Positions 49,133-57,726 are shown, counted from the first letter of the stretch. The stretch is DNA of 64,000 nucleotides from Albibacillus kandeliae (GCF_003116585.1 NZ_QEHM01000007.1:1-64000); one strand, 5' to 3'. The notes: generated from the letters alone by a model not told the origin. Made by a program: numbers and translations.

Positions 49133-50047
49133 ATGACACCTGATATCCTCTGCCTCGGGGAACCGATGCTGGAGTTCAACCAGCAGCCCGACGGCAGCTA
49201 CCTGCCCGGACATGGCGGCGACACCTCGAACTGCGCCATCGCCGCCGCCCGACAGGGCGCGCGGGTCGGCTATATCACCCATGTCGGCGCGGACACCTTC
49301 GGCGACAGCTTCATGCAGCTCTGGGCCGAGGAGGGCGTCGACACCTCCGGCATCCGGCAGCGGCCCGATGCGCACACCGGCGTCTACTTTGTGACCCACG
49401 GCCCCGACGGGCACCAGTTCAGCTACTTCAGGGCCGGCTCCGCCAGTTCGCGCATGGGGCCCGCCGACCTGCCGGTCGCGGCACTGAAGTCGGCGAAGAT
49501 CCTGCATGTCTCGGGCATCAGCCAGGCCATTTCGGACAGTGCCGCCGACGCGGCCTTCGAGGCCATCGACATCGTCCGAGCCGCTGGCGGCAAGGTCTCC
49601 TACGATACCAACCTGCGGCTCAAGCTCTGGTCCCTCGCCCGCGCCCGCGCCGTCATCCATTCGGCCATGACCCGCTGCGACATCGCCCTGCCCGGGCTCG
49701 ACGACGCCCGCCAGCTGACCGGCCTCGACGATCCGGATGCGATTGCCGATTTCTACCTCGGCCTCGGCGCCGGGGTCGTCGCCCTGACCCTCGGGGCCGA
49801 AGGCACGCTGGTCGCCACCCCCGACGAACGCCGCCGCATCGTCGGCCGTCAGGTCAAGGCGGTGGACGCCACCGCTGCGGGCGACACCTTCGACGGCGCC
49901 TTCCTTGCCCGCATCGTGGCAGGCGACACCCCCTTCGACGCCGCCGCCTATGCCAATGCCGCCGCCGCCCTGTCGACGCAGGGGTATGGCGCCGTCGCCC
50001 CGATGCCCCGCCGCGAGGCGGTGCTGAAATTCCTCTCGGAGACCTGA
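49133..50047 (+). CDS. PfkB-family sugar kinase, 2-keto-3-deoxygluconate kinase-like
   Basis: 304 residues. The first ribokinase signature is GHGGDTSNCAIAAARQGARVGYITHVGADTFG; the second is VDATAAGDTFDGAFLA, where the catalytic aspartate is kept and the usual GAGD reads AAGD. CLGEPMLEF and the FSYFRAGSASSRM segment resemble KDG kinases. It should phosphorylate a 2-keto-3-deoxy sugar acid or related sugar using ATP. Stop is directly followed by the SDR start (no gap), so the two are coupled. Confidence 0.87.
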   Translation: MTPDILCLGEPMLEFNQQPDGSYLPGHGGDTSNCAIAAARQGARVGYITHVGADTFGDSFMQLWAEEGVDTSGIRQRPDAHTGVYFVTHGPDGHQFSYFRAGSASSRMGPADLPVAALKSAKILHVSGISQAISDSAADAAFEAIDIVRAAGGKVSYDTNLRLKLWSLARARAVIHSAMTRCDIALPGLDDARQLTGLDDPDAIADFYLGLGAGVVALTLGAEGTLVATPDERRRIVGRQVKAVDATAAGDTFDGAFLARIVAGDTPFDAAAYANAAAALSTQGYGAVAPMPRREAVLKFLSET

Positions 50048-50752
50048 ATGAAACACGCAGTCATTATCGGCGGCACCCGGGGCATCGGCGCCGGTGTCGC
50101 CTCCACCCTGCTCGACGCGGGCTGGGCCGTCACCGCCACCGGCGTCTCGGCGGAGGAGGTCGGGACCTTCGCCGCGCAGACACCCGAGGCGCGCACCGCC
50201 GTCCTCGACGTGACCGACACGGCGCAGGTGCGCACCTTCTTCGCCGGAATCGAACAGCTCGACGGTCTGGTCAATTGCGCCGGCATCCTCGTGCGCGGCG
50301 GCGAGTATGACATCGAGACCTTCGAAAAGGTGATCGACATCAACCTGACCGGCACCATGCGCTGCTGCCTCGCCGCCCACCCGCTCCTCGCCAGACAGGG
50401 CGGCGCCATCGTCAACACGGCCTCGATGCTCAGCTACTTCGGCGGCCCGCTGGTCCCCGCCTACTCGGCCTCCAAGGGTGGCGTCGCGCAGCTGACCAAG
50501 GCGCTCTCGGGCAAATGGGCGGCAGACGGGATCCGTGTCAACGCGATGGCACCGGGCTGGATCGCCACCGAGATGACCGAAGCACTGCGCTCCGACCCTG
50601 CGCGCAACGCCCCGATCCTCGGGCGCACGCCCCTGAACCGCTGGGGCCAGCCCTCCGAGGTCGGAGCCCTGGCCGCCTGGCTACTCTCCGACCAGGCCTC
50701 GTTCGTCACCGGCAGCGTCTATCCTGTCGATGGCGGCTACGCTGCAATGTAA
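50048..50752 (+). CDS. short-chain dehydrogenase/reductase
   Basis: 234 residues, classical SDR. Cofactor motif GGTRGIGAGVASTL at the N-terminus, NCAGILVRGG (NNAG equivalent), catalytic serine in NTASMLSYFGG and the YSASKGG active-site tyrosine and lysine, then the PGWIATEM substrate loop. It oxidises or reduces a sugar or polyol intermediate in this cluster. No gap to the upstream kinase. Confidence 0.9.
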   Translation: MKHAVIIGGTRGIGAGVASTLLDAGWAVTATGVSAEEVGTFAAQTPEARTAVLDVTDTAQVRTFFAGIEQLDGLVNCAGILVRGGEYDIETFEKVIDINLTGTMRCCLAAHPLLARQGGAIVNTASMLSYFGGPLVPAYSASKGGVAQLTKALSGKWAADGIRVNAMAPGWIATEMTEALRSDPARNAPILGRTPLNRWGQPSEVGALAAWLLSDQASFVTGSVYPVDGGYAAM

Positions 50753-50770
50753 CCCCCCGAAGGAGCCGAC

Positions 50771-51298
50771 ATGCCACTCGAAGACACCGATACCGACGCC
50801 CGCACCCCCTACCAGCTTCCCTTCCCGCAGGACGCGCTGCAGGAGATCGTGATCCCCAAGGCCATTCCCGATGACGAGAGGGTCTGGGTCCCGCAGGCCG
50901 AGAACGTGGCCTTCCGCCCGCTCTGCCTCAACCGCAGCCAGGGCTACTGGATGAACCTTCTGCGCGTGCGCAAATCCGGCGTCCTCTCGCGCCACCGCCA
51001 CCCGCAGGCGGTACACGGCCTCGTGCTCCGGGGCCGCTGGCACTACCTCGAACACGACTGGGTCGCCGAGGAAGGCGGCTATGTCTTCGAAGCCCCGGGC
51101 GAGACACATACGCTCGTCGTGCCCGACGACGTCGACGAGATGATCACCATGTTCCAGGTCAACGGCGTGATGCTCTACGTCGATCCCTACGGCAAGACGA
51201 TGAGTTACGAAGACGTCTTCACCAAGATCGACATGTGCCGCGCGCACTACGAAAAGGTCGGCCTTGGCGCCGATTACGTGGACCAGTTCGTTCGCTGA
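50771..51298 (+). CDS. cupin protein, 2,4'-dihydroxyacetophenone dioxygenase-like
   Basis: 175 residues. Cupin core with metal-ligand pattern RHRHPQAVHGLVLRGRWHYLEHDW and a second motif YVFEAPGETHTLVVPDD. The family includes 2,4'-dihydroxyacetophenone dioxygenase, which cleaves a carbon-carbon bond next to a carbonyl with O2, but many members are sugar-acid or small-molecule isomerases. Last gene of the cluster; a 9-bp inverted repeat follows 50 bases after its stop. Confidence 0.8.
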   Translation: MPLEDTDTDARTPYQLPFPQDALQEIVIPKAIPDDERVWVPQAENVAFRPLCLNRSQGYWMNLLRVRKSGVLSRHRHPQAVHGLVLRGRWHYLEHDWVAEEGGYVFEAPGETHTLVVPDDVDEMITMFQVNGVMLYVDPYGKTMSYEDVFTKIDMCRAHYEKVGLGADYVDQFVR

Positions 51299-51678
51299 AC
51301 GACCCTGCCCCGGACGGTAATGTCCTCACCAATTGACCCTTGACGCAGATGCGTTAATGCCGGAATGTCCGACACTAACGCATCGCATTTGAGATCAAGG
51401 GAGGGATTCGATTGCGTGGGCGAACCAGTGCTCCGTCCGGGAAAGAGGTGACACGCCTCTGATCGCCCCCGGGCAATAGCTACAGCAGCAAGATCAAGGA
51501 CCGGCCCCCGCCGCGACCCAGTCGCGGTGCGCGGACCGTTGACCGATGCGGGCCCAACTCCCTGCGTCGGAACGATATTCCTGCGCCTCGTTCCGCCTGA
51601 ACACCGACAGCAACACCGACCACGCCGCCAATCCGGCATACCCGCAATGACCAGCAAAGCCACGGAAGAGACCGCACG
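51299..51678 (+). promoter_or_regulatory. 380-base control region/leader upstream of the second GntR operon
   Basis: No convincing gene. It contains a perfect 9-bp inverted repeat GATGCGTTA-N19-TAACGCATC (51348-51384) overlapping two promoter-like pairs (TTGACC with TAATGC, TTGACG with GAATGT). Further on, a nested hairpin at 51437-51472 has outer CCGGG/CCCGG and inner AGAGGTG/CGCCTCT around ACA. The remaining 200 bases to the GntR start show no repeats. Likely promoter, operator and a long 5' leader. Confidence 0.5.
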
Positions 51679-52422
51679 ATGACCCTGCGCGCACGCCCTC
51701 TCAAGATCAGCTACGCCTATCAACAGGTCGCCGAAGAGATCGAAAGCCAGATCCTCGACGGCACCCTCAAGACAGGAGAGCGCCTGCCCGGCGAGGTGGA
51801 ACTGGCCGAACTCTTCGGGGTCACCCGCTCGACCGTGCGCGAGGGCCTGCGGCAGCTTGAACGCGACGGGCTGGTGTTCCGCCCGACCCCCCGCACGCTC
51901 GAGGTGACACTGCCCCAGATCGACAAACTGGCCTCGCGCGCCGGGCGCGCCATGACCCTCATGAACGTCAGCTTCCGCGAACTCTGGCAGGTCGCGCGCC
52001 AGACCGAACCGCTGGCCGCCACCCTCGCCGTCGAATGCGGCACCGACGAAGAGATCGCCGAACTCGACGCGCTGCACCAGCAACTGGTCCAGGCCCGCAA
52101 GAACATCGGCGAGACCATCGAACTCGACACCAAATACCACACGATGATCGCCGACATGGGCAAGAACCGCGTTCTCAGCCTCGCCCGCGAACCCATCGCC
52201 CTGCTGCTCTACAACGGCTTTCATCAGGTCGCGCCACGCGTGCCGCAGTGCTTCGACCGCCAGATCGAGGCGCACGGCCGCGTGGTCGAGGCGATCAAGG
52301 CCCGCGACGCCGAGACCGCGCGCGACTGGGCCCTGCGCCACATCGAAGATTTCTGGCGCGGAGTGAACCTCGCCGGGCTGGCCGACCAGACCCCCATGAT
52401 CAACGCCAGCAAGGTCTTCTGA
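51679..52422 (+). CDS. GntR family regulator (FadR/FCD subfamily)
   Basis: 247 residues. wHTH at 14-75 (AYQQVAEEIESQILDGTLKTGERLPGEVELAELFGVTRSTVREGLRQLERDGLV) and an FCD helical domain (LWQVARQTEPLAATLAVECG, DTKYHTMIADM, QIEAHGRVVEAIKARD). First gene of the plus-strand operon and overlapping the phosphotransferase gene by one base (TGATG), so the regulator is made from the operon it most likely controls. Confidence 0.92.
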   Translation: MTLRARPLKISYAYQQVAEEIESQILDGTLKTGERLPGEVELAELFGVTRSTVREGLRQLERDGLVFRPTPRTLEVTLPQIDKLASRAGRAMTLMNVSFRELWQVARQTEPLAATLAVECGTDEEIAELDALHQQLVQARKNIGETIELDTKYHTMIADMGKNRVLSLAREPIALLLYNGFHQVAPRVPQCFDRQIEAHGRVVEAIKARDAETARDWALRHIEDFWRGVNLAGLADQTPMINASKVF

Positions 52423-53444
52423 TGACGATCGCACCCGACTTCGATCCGGACAGGCTGACCAAGGCCCTTGGCGGACCGGTGACGCTTGCGCCGGTGGCAA
52501 GCGGCCAGTCGAACCCCACGTGGTTCGTCACCTGCGGCGGGCGCGAGATGGTGCTGCGCAAGAAACCCGGCGGCGAGACCGCGGCCAGCGCTCATGCCAT
52601 CGACCGCGAATACCGCGTGCTGTCCGCTCTCGCGTCAAGCGGCCTACCGATCCCCGCGATGGTGATGATGGAGGAAGACCCCGCCGTGATCGGGACCCCC
52701 TTCTACCTCATGGAACGCCTCCACGGCGACGTGACCGAGGACAGCGCCCTGCCCGGGGTCGCCCCGGAAGACCGGCGCGCGATCTACCGCGACGCAGCCG
52801 CCGTCCTCGCCCGGCTGCACCGGGTCGACTGGGCCGCCGTCGGCCTGTCCGACTACGGCCGCCCCGGCGGCTACTACGAACGGCAGGCCCGCCGCTGGTC
52901 GCGCCAGTGGGAGGCGACCCGCACCCGCCCCGATCCGCTGGTCGATGAACTGGCCGCATGGTTCGCGGACAACCTCCCGCCCGAAAGCCCGACGACCATC
53001 GTTCACGGCGACTACCGCATCGGCAACCTGATGCTCGGGCTCGCCCCCGCACGCATCGCGGGCGTGCTCGACTGGGAGCTGTCGACGCTGGGCGATCCGC
53101 TCTCCGACCTCGCACACTGGCTGATGTTCCACGCCTTCCGCCCCGACCAGATGGGCGGGCTCGCCGGGCTCGACCTTGCCGCGCTGGGGCTGCCCTCCGA
53201 TGCCGAACTGCTCGACCACTACCGGGCCGCCGGTGGATGCGCGGCCGAGCTGCGCCCCTTTCACCGCGCCTTCGCCCTCTTCCGCATGTCGGTGATCCTC
53301 GAAGGCATCACCGCCCGCGCCCTCTCCGGTCAGGCCGCACATCACGACGCCATGGCCATCGGCGCGCTGGCCCCCGAATTCGCCCGACTGGCCGCACAGG
53401 TGCTGGCCTCCGACAAGACCCTCACTCCCGCAAGGACCTCCTGA
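52422..53444 (+). CDS. APH-family phosphotransferase, LvaA/ACAD10-11 kinase-like
   Basis: 340 residues, aminoglycoside-phosphotransferase/choline-kinase fold. Lysine in MVLRKKPGG, E63 in DREYRVL, catalytic loop VHGDYRIGNLML (H195, D197, N202) and metal-binding D217 in VLDWELSTLGDPLSD. This subgroup phosphorylates the 4-hydroxyl of 4-hydroxyacyl-CoAs (LvaA of Pseudomonas; the kinase domain of animal ACAD10/11). Immediately followed (TGATG) by an ACAD10/11-like dehydrogenase, the partner it is fused to in animals. It therefore probably activates a 4-hydroxy acid for elimination. Confidence 0.87.
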   Translation: MTIAPDFDPDRLTKALGGPVTLAPVASGQSNPTWFVTCGGREMVLRKKPGGETAASAHAIDREYRVLSALASSGLPIPAMVMMEEDPAVIGTPFYLMERLHGDVTEDSALPGVAPEDRRAIYRDAAAVLARLHRVDWAAVGLSDYGRPGGYYERQARRWSRQWEATRTRPDPLVDELAAWFADNLPPESPTTIVHGDYRIGNLMLGLAPARIAGVLDWELSTLGDPLSDLAHWLMFHAFRPDQMGGLAGLDLAALGLPSDAELLDHYRAAGGCAAELRPFHRAFALFRMSVILEGITARALSGQAAHHDAMAIGALAPEFARLAAQVLASDKTLTPARTS

Positions 53445-54721
53445 TGGATTTCGATTACTCCCCGCTCACCCTCCAGATGCTCGACCGCCTGCGCAGCTTC
53501 ATGGCCGACGAGGTCATGCCGGCCAACCGCCGCTTTCACGAGCTGGCCGCCGAGGGGATCTACCCGCTGGAGGTCATCGAGCCGCTCAAGGCCAAGGCGT
53601 TCCAGGCCGGTCTGTGGAACCTCTTCACCCCCGAGCTGGAAGAGGACGAACCCGGCACCCGCCTGACCAACCTCGAATACGCGCCGCTGGCCGAGATGAT
53701 GGGCCGCGTGCCCTGGAGCCCCGAGGTGTTCAACTGCAACGCGCCCGACACCGGCAACATGGAAATCCTCAAGCGCTTCGGCACCCCCGAACAGAAGAAG
53801 CGCTGGCTGGAACCGATGCTGCGGGGCGAGGTCCGCTCGATCGTCGGCCTGACCGAACCCGACGCCGCCTCGTCCGACCTGACCAACCTCGCCACCACCA
53901 TCCGGCGCGAGGGCGATGAATACGTGATCAACGGGCGCAAGTGGTTCTCGACCGGGGCCAAGCACCCGAACGCCCAACTCGCCATCGTCTTCGGTGTCTC
54001 CGATGACGCGCCCGATGCCGACCCCCACCGCAAGCACTCCTTCATCCTCGTGCCGATGGACAGCCCCGGTTTCGAAATCGTCCGCGACGTCCCCATCATG
54101 CATCACCACGCGCCCGAGGGTCACTGCGAGATCGTGCTGCGCGATGTCCGCGTCCCGGCCACTGCCATGCTCGGCGAGGAAGGCGACGGCTTCATGCTGG
54201 CGCAGGCCCGCCTCGGGCCCGGCCGCATCCACCATTGCATGCGCACCATCGGCCAGTGCGAACTGGCGCTTGAACTGATGTGCGAACGCGCCCTCGAACG
54301 GCGGACCTTCGGCAAGGCCCTGGCCGACAACGCCAACATCCAGGACTGGATCGCGCAGTCGCGGATCGAAATCGACGCCGCGCGCCTGCTGATGCTTCAG
54401 ACCGCGTGGAAGATGGACAAGGGCGGCGCCAAGGCGGCCCGCATCGACGTCTCGGCGATCAAGGTGATGGCCGCCCGTTTGCAGACCACCGTGGTCGACC
54501 GCGCCATGCAGGTCTTCGGCGCTGCGGGCATCACGCCCGACACACCGCTCAGCTACCTCTGGACCTGGGGCCGCGCCATGCGCTTCCTCGACGGCCCCGA
54601 CGAGGTGCATCTGAAGGTCATCGCGCGCGACGAACTCAAGCGCGCCAAGGCCGAGATGGGCCGCAACCTTGCCCACTTCGTTCCGCCGCACACGGCAGGG
54701 GGAAAACGCCATGCCGGGTGA
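53444..54721 (+). CDS. acyl-CoA dehydrogenase, ACAD10/11 (LvaC-like) clade
   Basis: 425 residues. FAD signature VGLTEPDAASSDLTN, KWFSTGAKHPNAQLAIVFG, HHCMRTIGQCELALELMCERA and the C-terminal FLDGPDEVHLKVIARDEL, where D383 takes the place of the medium-chain catalytic glutamate. DGPDEVH identifies the ACAD10/11 group, which turns 4-phosphoacyl-CoA into enoyl-CoA. Start overlaps the kinase stop by one base. Paralogue of the protein encoded at 14568-15839. Confidence 0.9.
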   Translation: MDFDYSPLTLQMLDRLRSFMADEVMPANRRFHELAAEGIYPLEVIEPLKAKAFQAGLWNLFTPELEEDEPGTRLTNLEYAPLAEMMGRVPWSPEVFNCNAPDTGNMEILKRFGTPEQKKRWLEPMLRGEVRSIVGLTEPDAASSDLTNLATTIRREGDEYVINGRKWFSTGAKHPNAQLAIVFGVSDDAPDADPHRKHSFILVPMDSPGFEIVRDVPIMHHHAPEGHCEIVLRDVRVPATAMLGEEGDGFMLAQARLGPGRIHHCMRTIGQCELALELMCERALERRTFGKALADNANIQDWIAQSRIEIDAARLLMLQTAWKMDKGGAKAARIDVSAIKVMAARLQTTVVDRAMQVFGAAGITPDTPLSYLWTWGRAMRFLDGPDEVHLKVIARDELKRAKAEMGRNLAHFVPPHTAGGKRHAG

Positions 54722-55595
54722 CAGCTACCAGACCATCGCCACCGATCTCGACGGCGGGATCCTGACCATCACGATGAACCGGCCAGAGCGGCTGAACACC
54801 TTTTCCGCCCTCATGGCGCGCGAGCTGATCGCCGCCTTCGACGTGGCCGACAGCGATGACGCCGTGCGTGCCGTCATCGTCACCGGCGCGGGCCGCGCCT
54901 TCTGCGCCGGGGTCGACCTCGACGATGAGGATGCCTTCACCTCCGCCAAGGTCGATCCCGCCTCGACCGACCCAGCGGTCTGGTCCGACCCGGCGAACCG
55001 CGACATCGGCGGGCTGCTGACGCTCCGCATCTTCCGCTGCCTCAAGCCGGTGATCGCCGCAGTCAACGGTCCGGCCGTCGGCGTCGGCGCCACGATGCAG
55101 CTGGCGATGGATTTCCGCCTCGCCTCCGACAAGGCCCGCTTCGGCTTTGTCTTCGCCCGCCGCGGCATCGTGCCCGAGGCCTGCTCGTCATGGTTCCTGC
55201 CCCGCATCGTCGGCATCTCGCAGGCACTGGAATGGACCATGTCGGGCCGCGTCTTCGACGCCGACGAGGCTCACGCCGCCCGGCTGGTGCGCTCGACCCA
55301 CGCCCCCGACGACCTGCTGCCCGCCGCCCGTGCGCTGGCCGAGCAGGTCTCGGCCCCCACCGCCCCGGTCTCGGTCGCGATCACGCGCCAGATGATGTGG
55401 CGGATGCTGGGCGCAGACCACCCGATGGCCGCCCACCAGATCGAGAGCCGGGCCATCGCCGCCCGCAGCGCCTCGGGAGATGCCGCCGAGGGCGTCGCGA
55501 GCTTCCTTGAAAAGCGCGACGCCCAGTTCCCCGACCGGGTTGGCAGCGACATGCCGGGCTTCTTCCCGTGGTGGGAGGAACCGCAATGGGCCTGA
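54711..55595 (+). CDS. crotonase-fold delta3-delta2-enoyl-CoA isomerase-like protein
   Basis: 294 residues; start at 54711 (GGGGGAAAACGCC upstream), overlapping the previous stop by 11 bases. Crotonase motifs GRAFCAGVDL and GPAVGVGATMQLAMDFRLAS. Both hydratase glutamates are absent (T and F instead). E156 in GIVPEACSSWFLPRIVG lies exactly in the PExCSS motif of peroxisomal-type delta3,delta2-enoyl-CoA isomerases. It could shift the 3-enoyl product of the LvaC-like enzyme to the 2-position. Part of the GntR-kinase-dehydrogenase operon. Confidence 0.87.
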   Translation: MPGDSYQTIATDLDGGILTITMNRPERLNTFSALMARELIAAFDVADSDDAVRAVIVTGAGRAFCAGVDLDDEDAFTSAKVDPASTDPAVWSDPANRDIGGLLTLRIFRCLKPVIAAVNGPAVGVGATMQLAMDFRLASDKARFGFVFARRGIVPEACSSWFLPRIVGISQALEWTMSGRVFDADEAHAARLVRSTHAPDDLLPAARALAEQVSAPTAPVSVAITRQMMWRMLGADHPMAAHQIESRAIAARSASGDAAEGVASFLEKRDAQFPDRVGSDMPGFFPWWEEPQWA

Positions 55596-55623
55596 CCCCG
55601 AACAGCGCAGAGGAGAGAAGAGC

Positions 55624-56406
55624 GTGACCCAGACCCTGCTTATCGAACGTACCGGGCCTGTCTCGGTCATCCGCTTCAACGACCCGGCCACCATGAACGC
55701 GCTCACCGGCGACATGGCGGCGGGCCTGCGCCGGCACCTCAAGGAAGAAGCCCGGACTGCCCGCGCCATCGTCCTTGCCGGCAGCGAGCGCGCCTTCTCG
55801 ACCGGCGCGAACCTCGGCGGGTCGATCCCCGACACGCTCGAAGGTTTCGACGTCGGGGCAACGCTCGAAGAGGAATACAACCCGCTGATGGAAACCATCC
55901 GCGACCTGCCGGTGCCTGTCGTCTCGGCGGTGCGCGGGGCGGCGGCCGGTGTCGGCGCTTCCATCGCGCTGGCGGCAGACATCATCTGCGCGGGCCGCTC
56001 GGCCTACTTCCTCGAAGCCTTCGCGCGCATCGGCCTCGTGCCCGACGGCGGCGCTACCTGGCTGCTGACACGTGCCGTGGGCCGGGTCCGCGCGATGGAG
56101 ATGATGCTGCTGGCCGAGAAGATCCCGGCGCAGCAGGCTCTGGACTGGGGCCTGATCACCCGCGTCATCGACGATGCCGAGGTCGAAGCCAGCGCGATGG
56201 AAATCGCGCAGAAGCTCGCCGCCGGACCGTCGCGCGCGCTCGGCCTCATCCGCAAGGCCTGCTGGAGCGCCGCCGACGAGGACTTCCTCGCTGCCCTGCG
56301 CACCGAGCGCAAGCTTCAGCGCGAGGCCGGCGAACACCCCGATTTCGCCGAGGGGGTCGCCGCCTTCCGCGCCAAGCGCCCGCCCGATTTTTCCGGTCGC
56401 GGCTGA
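55624..56406 (+). CDS. crotonase-fold enoyl-CoA isomerase, PaaG-like
   Basis: 260 residues, GTG start with GAGGAGAGAAGAGC upstream. AFSTGANLGG, GAAAGVGASIALAADIICAG and RIGLVPDGGATWLLTRAVGRVRAMEMML. Hydratase glutamates are replaced, and D141 in LVPDGG corresponds to the PaaG-type catalytic aspartate. Expected reaction: double-bond isomerisation of an acyl-CoA; hydration cannot be excluded. It closes the enzyme part of the operon before the structured region that precedes the TRAP transporter genes. Confidence 0.87.
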   Translation: MTQTLLIERTGPVSVIRFNDPATMNALTGDMAAGLRRHLKEEARTARAIVLAGSERAFSTGANLGGSIPDTLEGFDVGATLEEEYNPLMETIRDLPVPVVSAVRGAAAGVGASIALAADIICAGRSAYFLEAFARIGLVPDGGATWLLTRAVGRVRAMEMMLLAEKIPAQQALDWGLITRVIDDAEVEASAMEIAQKLAAGPSRALGLIRKACWSAADEDFLAALRTERKLQREAGEHPDFAEGVAAFRAKRPPDFSGRG

Positions 56407-56577
56407 CCCAAAAACCCGGTTGCCCGGCCGTTCACGAAAGGAGACCCACCCGACTTTCATCAATTTCCTGAACCCGGTCGGCCGGCGATGCCCGGCCAAT
56501 GGAGGAGCTGCCCGAGGGCAGGAGACCGGGTTCGATTTTCATAGCGACAGCTAGACCCAACTGGAGGAGAACACAGA
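56407..56577 (+). promoter_or_regulatory. structured leader upstream of the second TRAP operon
   Basis: A possible three-way junction RNA spans 56470-56533. The closing stem GAACCCGGTC / GACCGGGTTC is a perfect 10 bp. It encloses hairpin 1 (GGCCGG-N6-CCGGCC, 56480-56497) and hairpin 2 (CTGCC-CGAG-GGCAG, 56508-56521) and is followed by GATTTTC. An earlier copy of AACCCGGT (56414-56421) and of TGCCCGGCC could pair instead. A GGAGGAG sequence lies in the junction. The dctP ribosome-binding site (GGAGGAG) follows at 56562. Confidence 0.5.
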
Positions 56578-57717
56578 ATGCATTACACCAGACGCGCCCT
56601 GATGGCCGGCGGAGCGATGATCGCCCTGGCCACTTCTGCCCACGCGGCGGACCAACTCAGCTATGCCGGCGGCTGGCCGCCGAACTCGGGGCCCACGGGC
56701 GCCCTCGAGAACTACGCCAAATCGGTCGAGGAAAACTCGGGCGGCAACCTGACCATGAAGGTCTACCCGCTCAGCCTGCTCAGCTTTGCCGAAAGCAACG
56801 CGGGCCTCAAGGACGGGCTGGCCGACCTCTCGACCATCCTGACGCCCTACTTCTCGGCTGAGTTCCCGACGCTCAACATGATCTCGGAATTCTCGACCCT
56901 GATGGAACTCGACGGCCTGTCTGGCGAGCGCAGCTCGCTGGCCTTTGCCGGGGCGGTGTCGGAATACGTGCTGCTGAACTGCCCCTCCTGCAAGGAAGAG
57001 GTCGCGGCCCAGAACCAGGTCTACATGGGGGCGGGATCGACCACCTCCTACGCGCTGCAATGCGTCGTCCCGGTGACCTCGCCTGCCGAACTCAAGGGCA
57101 AGCGCATCCGCGCCGGTGGCGCCTACTGGGCCCGCTGGGCCGAGGCGATGGGCGCCGTGCCGGTCTCGATCTCGATCAACGAGACCTTCGAGGCCCTGAG
57201 CCAGGGGGTGCTGGACTGCACCGCCTCCAACCCCGCCGAACTGGTGAACTTCTCGTTCATCGACGTGGTCAAGCACGTCTATACCGGTCTGCCGGGCGGC
57301 CAGTTCACCGTTCCGACCATGATGAACCTCGACCGCTGGCAGGGCCTAGGCGACGAGGACAAGGCGGCGCTGATGAAGTCCAACGCCCGCCTCGCGGCCG
57401 AAATGACCTGGGTCTACCTCGAAGAAGCCAACAAGGGCATGAACGACTCGCGCGCCAAGGGCATCGAGGTCGCAGCGGCATCCGACGAGCTGAACACGAT
57501 GAACCAGAAGTTCATCGAGGAAGACCTCGCGGCGATCGTCGACAGCTACCGCGAAAAGTTCGGCGTCGAGAACGGCGAGGACGCCATCGCCGGGATGCGC
57601 GAACTTGCCGCCCGCTGGACCAAGCTGATCGACGGCGTCGAGAACGTTGACCAGCTCGCCGATCTCTACTGGAATGAAATCTATTCCAAGATCGACATCG
57701 CGACCTACGGGATGTGA
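56578..57717 (+). CDS. TRAP transporter solute-binding protein (DctP family)
   Basis: 379 residues, longer than the usual 330. Signal peptide with a single R-R pair (MHYTRRALMAGGAMIALATSAHA), possibly Tat-like but lacking the full consensus. DctP features: LTMKVYPLSLLSFAESNAGLKDGLADLSTI and AELKGKRIRAGGAYWARWAEAMGAVPVSISINETFEALSQGVLDCTASNPAEL. Two cysteines in LLNCPSCKEE and another near LQCVVP are unusual and may form a disulfide. Ligand probably the hydroxy acid degraded by the adjacent enzymes. Confidence 0.92.
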   Translation: MHYTRRALMAGGAMIALATSAHAADQLSYAGGWPPNSGPTGALENYAKSVEENSGGNLTMKVYPLSLLSFAESNAGLKDGLADLSTILTPYFSAEFPTLNMISEFSTLMELDGLSGERSSLAFAGAVSEYVLLNCPSCKEEVAAQNQVYMGAGSTTSYALQCVVPVTSPAELKGKRIRAGGAYWARWAEAMGAVPVSISINETFEALSQGVLDCTASNPAELVNFSFIDVVKHVYTGLPGGQFTVPTMMNLDRWQGLGDEDKAALMKSNARLAAEMTWVYLEEANKGMNDSRAKGIEVAAASDELNTMNQKFIEEDLAAIVDSYREKFGVENGEDAIAGMRELAARWTKLIDGVENVDQLADLYWNEIYSKIDIATYGM

Positions 57718-57726
57718 TCCGACAAG

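Noticed and set aside
51413-51463. TTG-started 16-codon frame with GGGAGG upstream in the leader of the second GntR operon, a possible leader peptide.
   Set aside because: Very short, no runs of regulatory codons and no evidence of conservation; kept only as part of the leader description.
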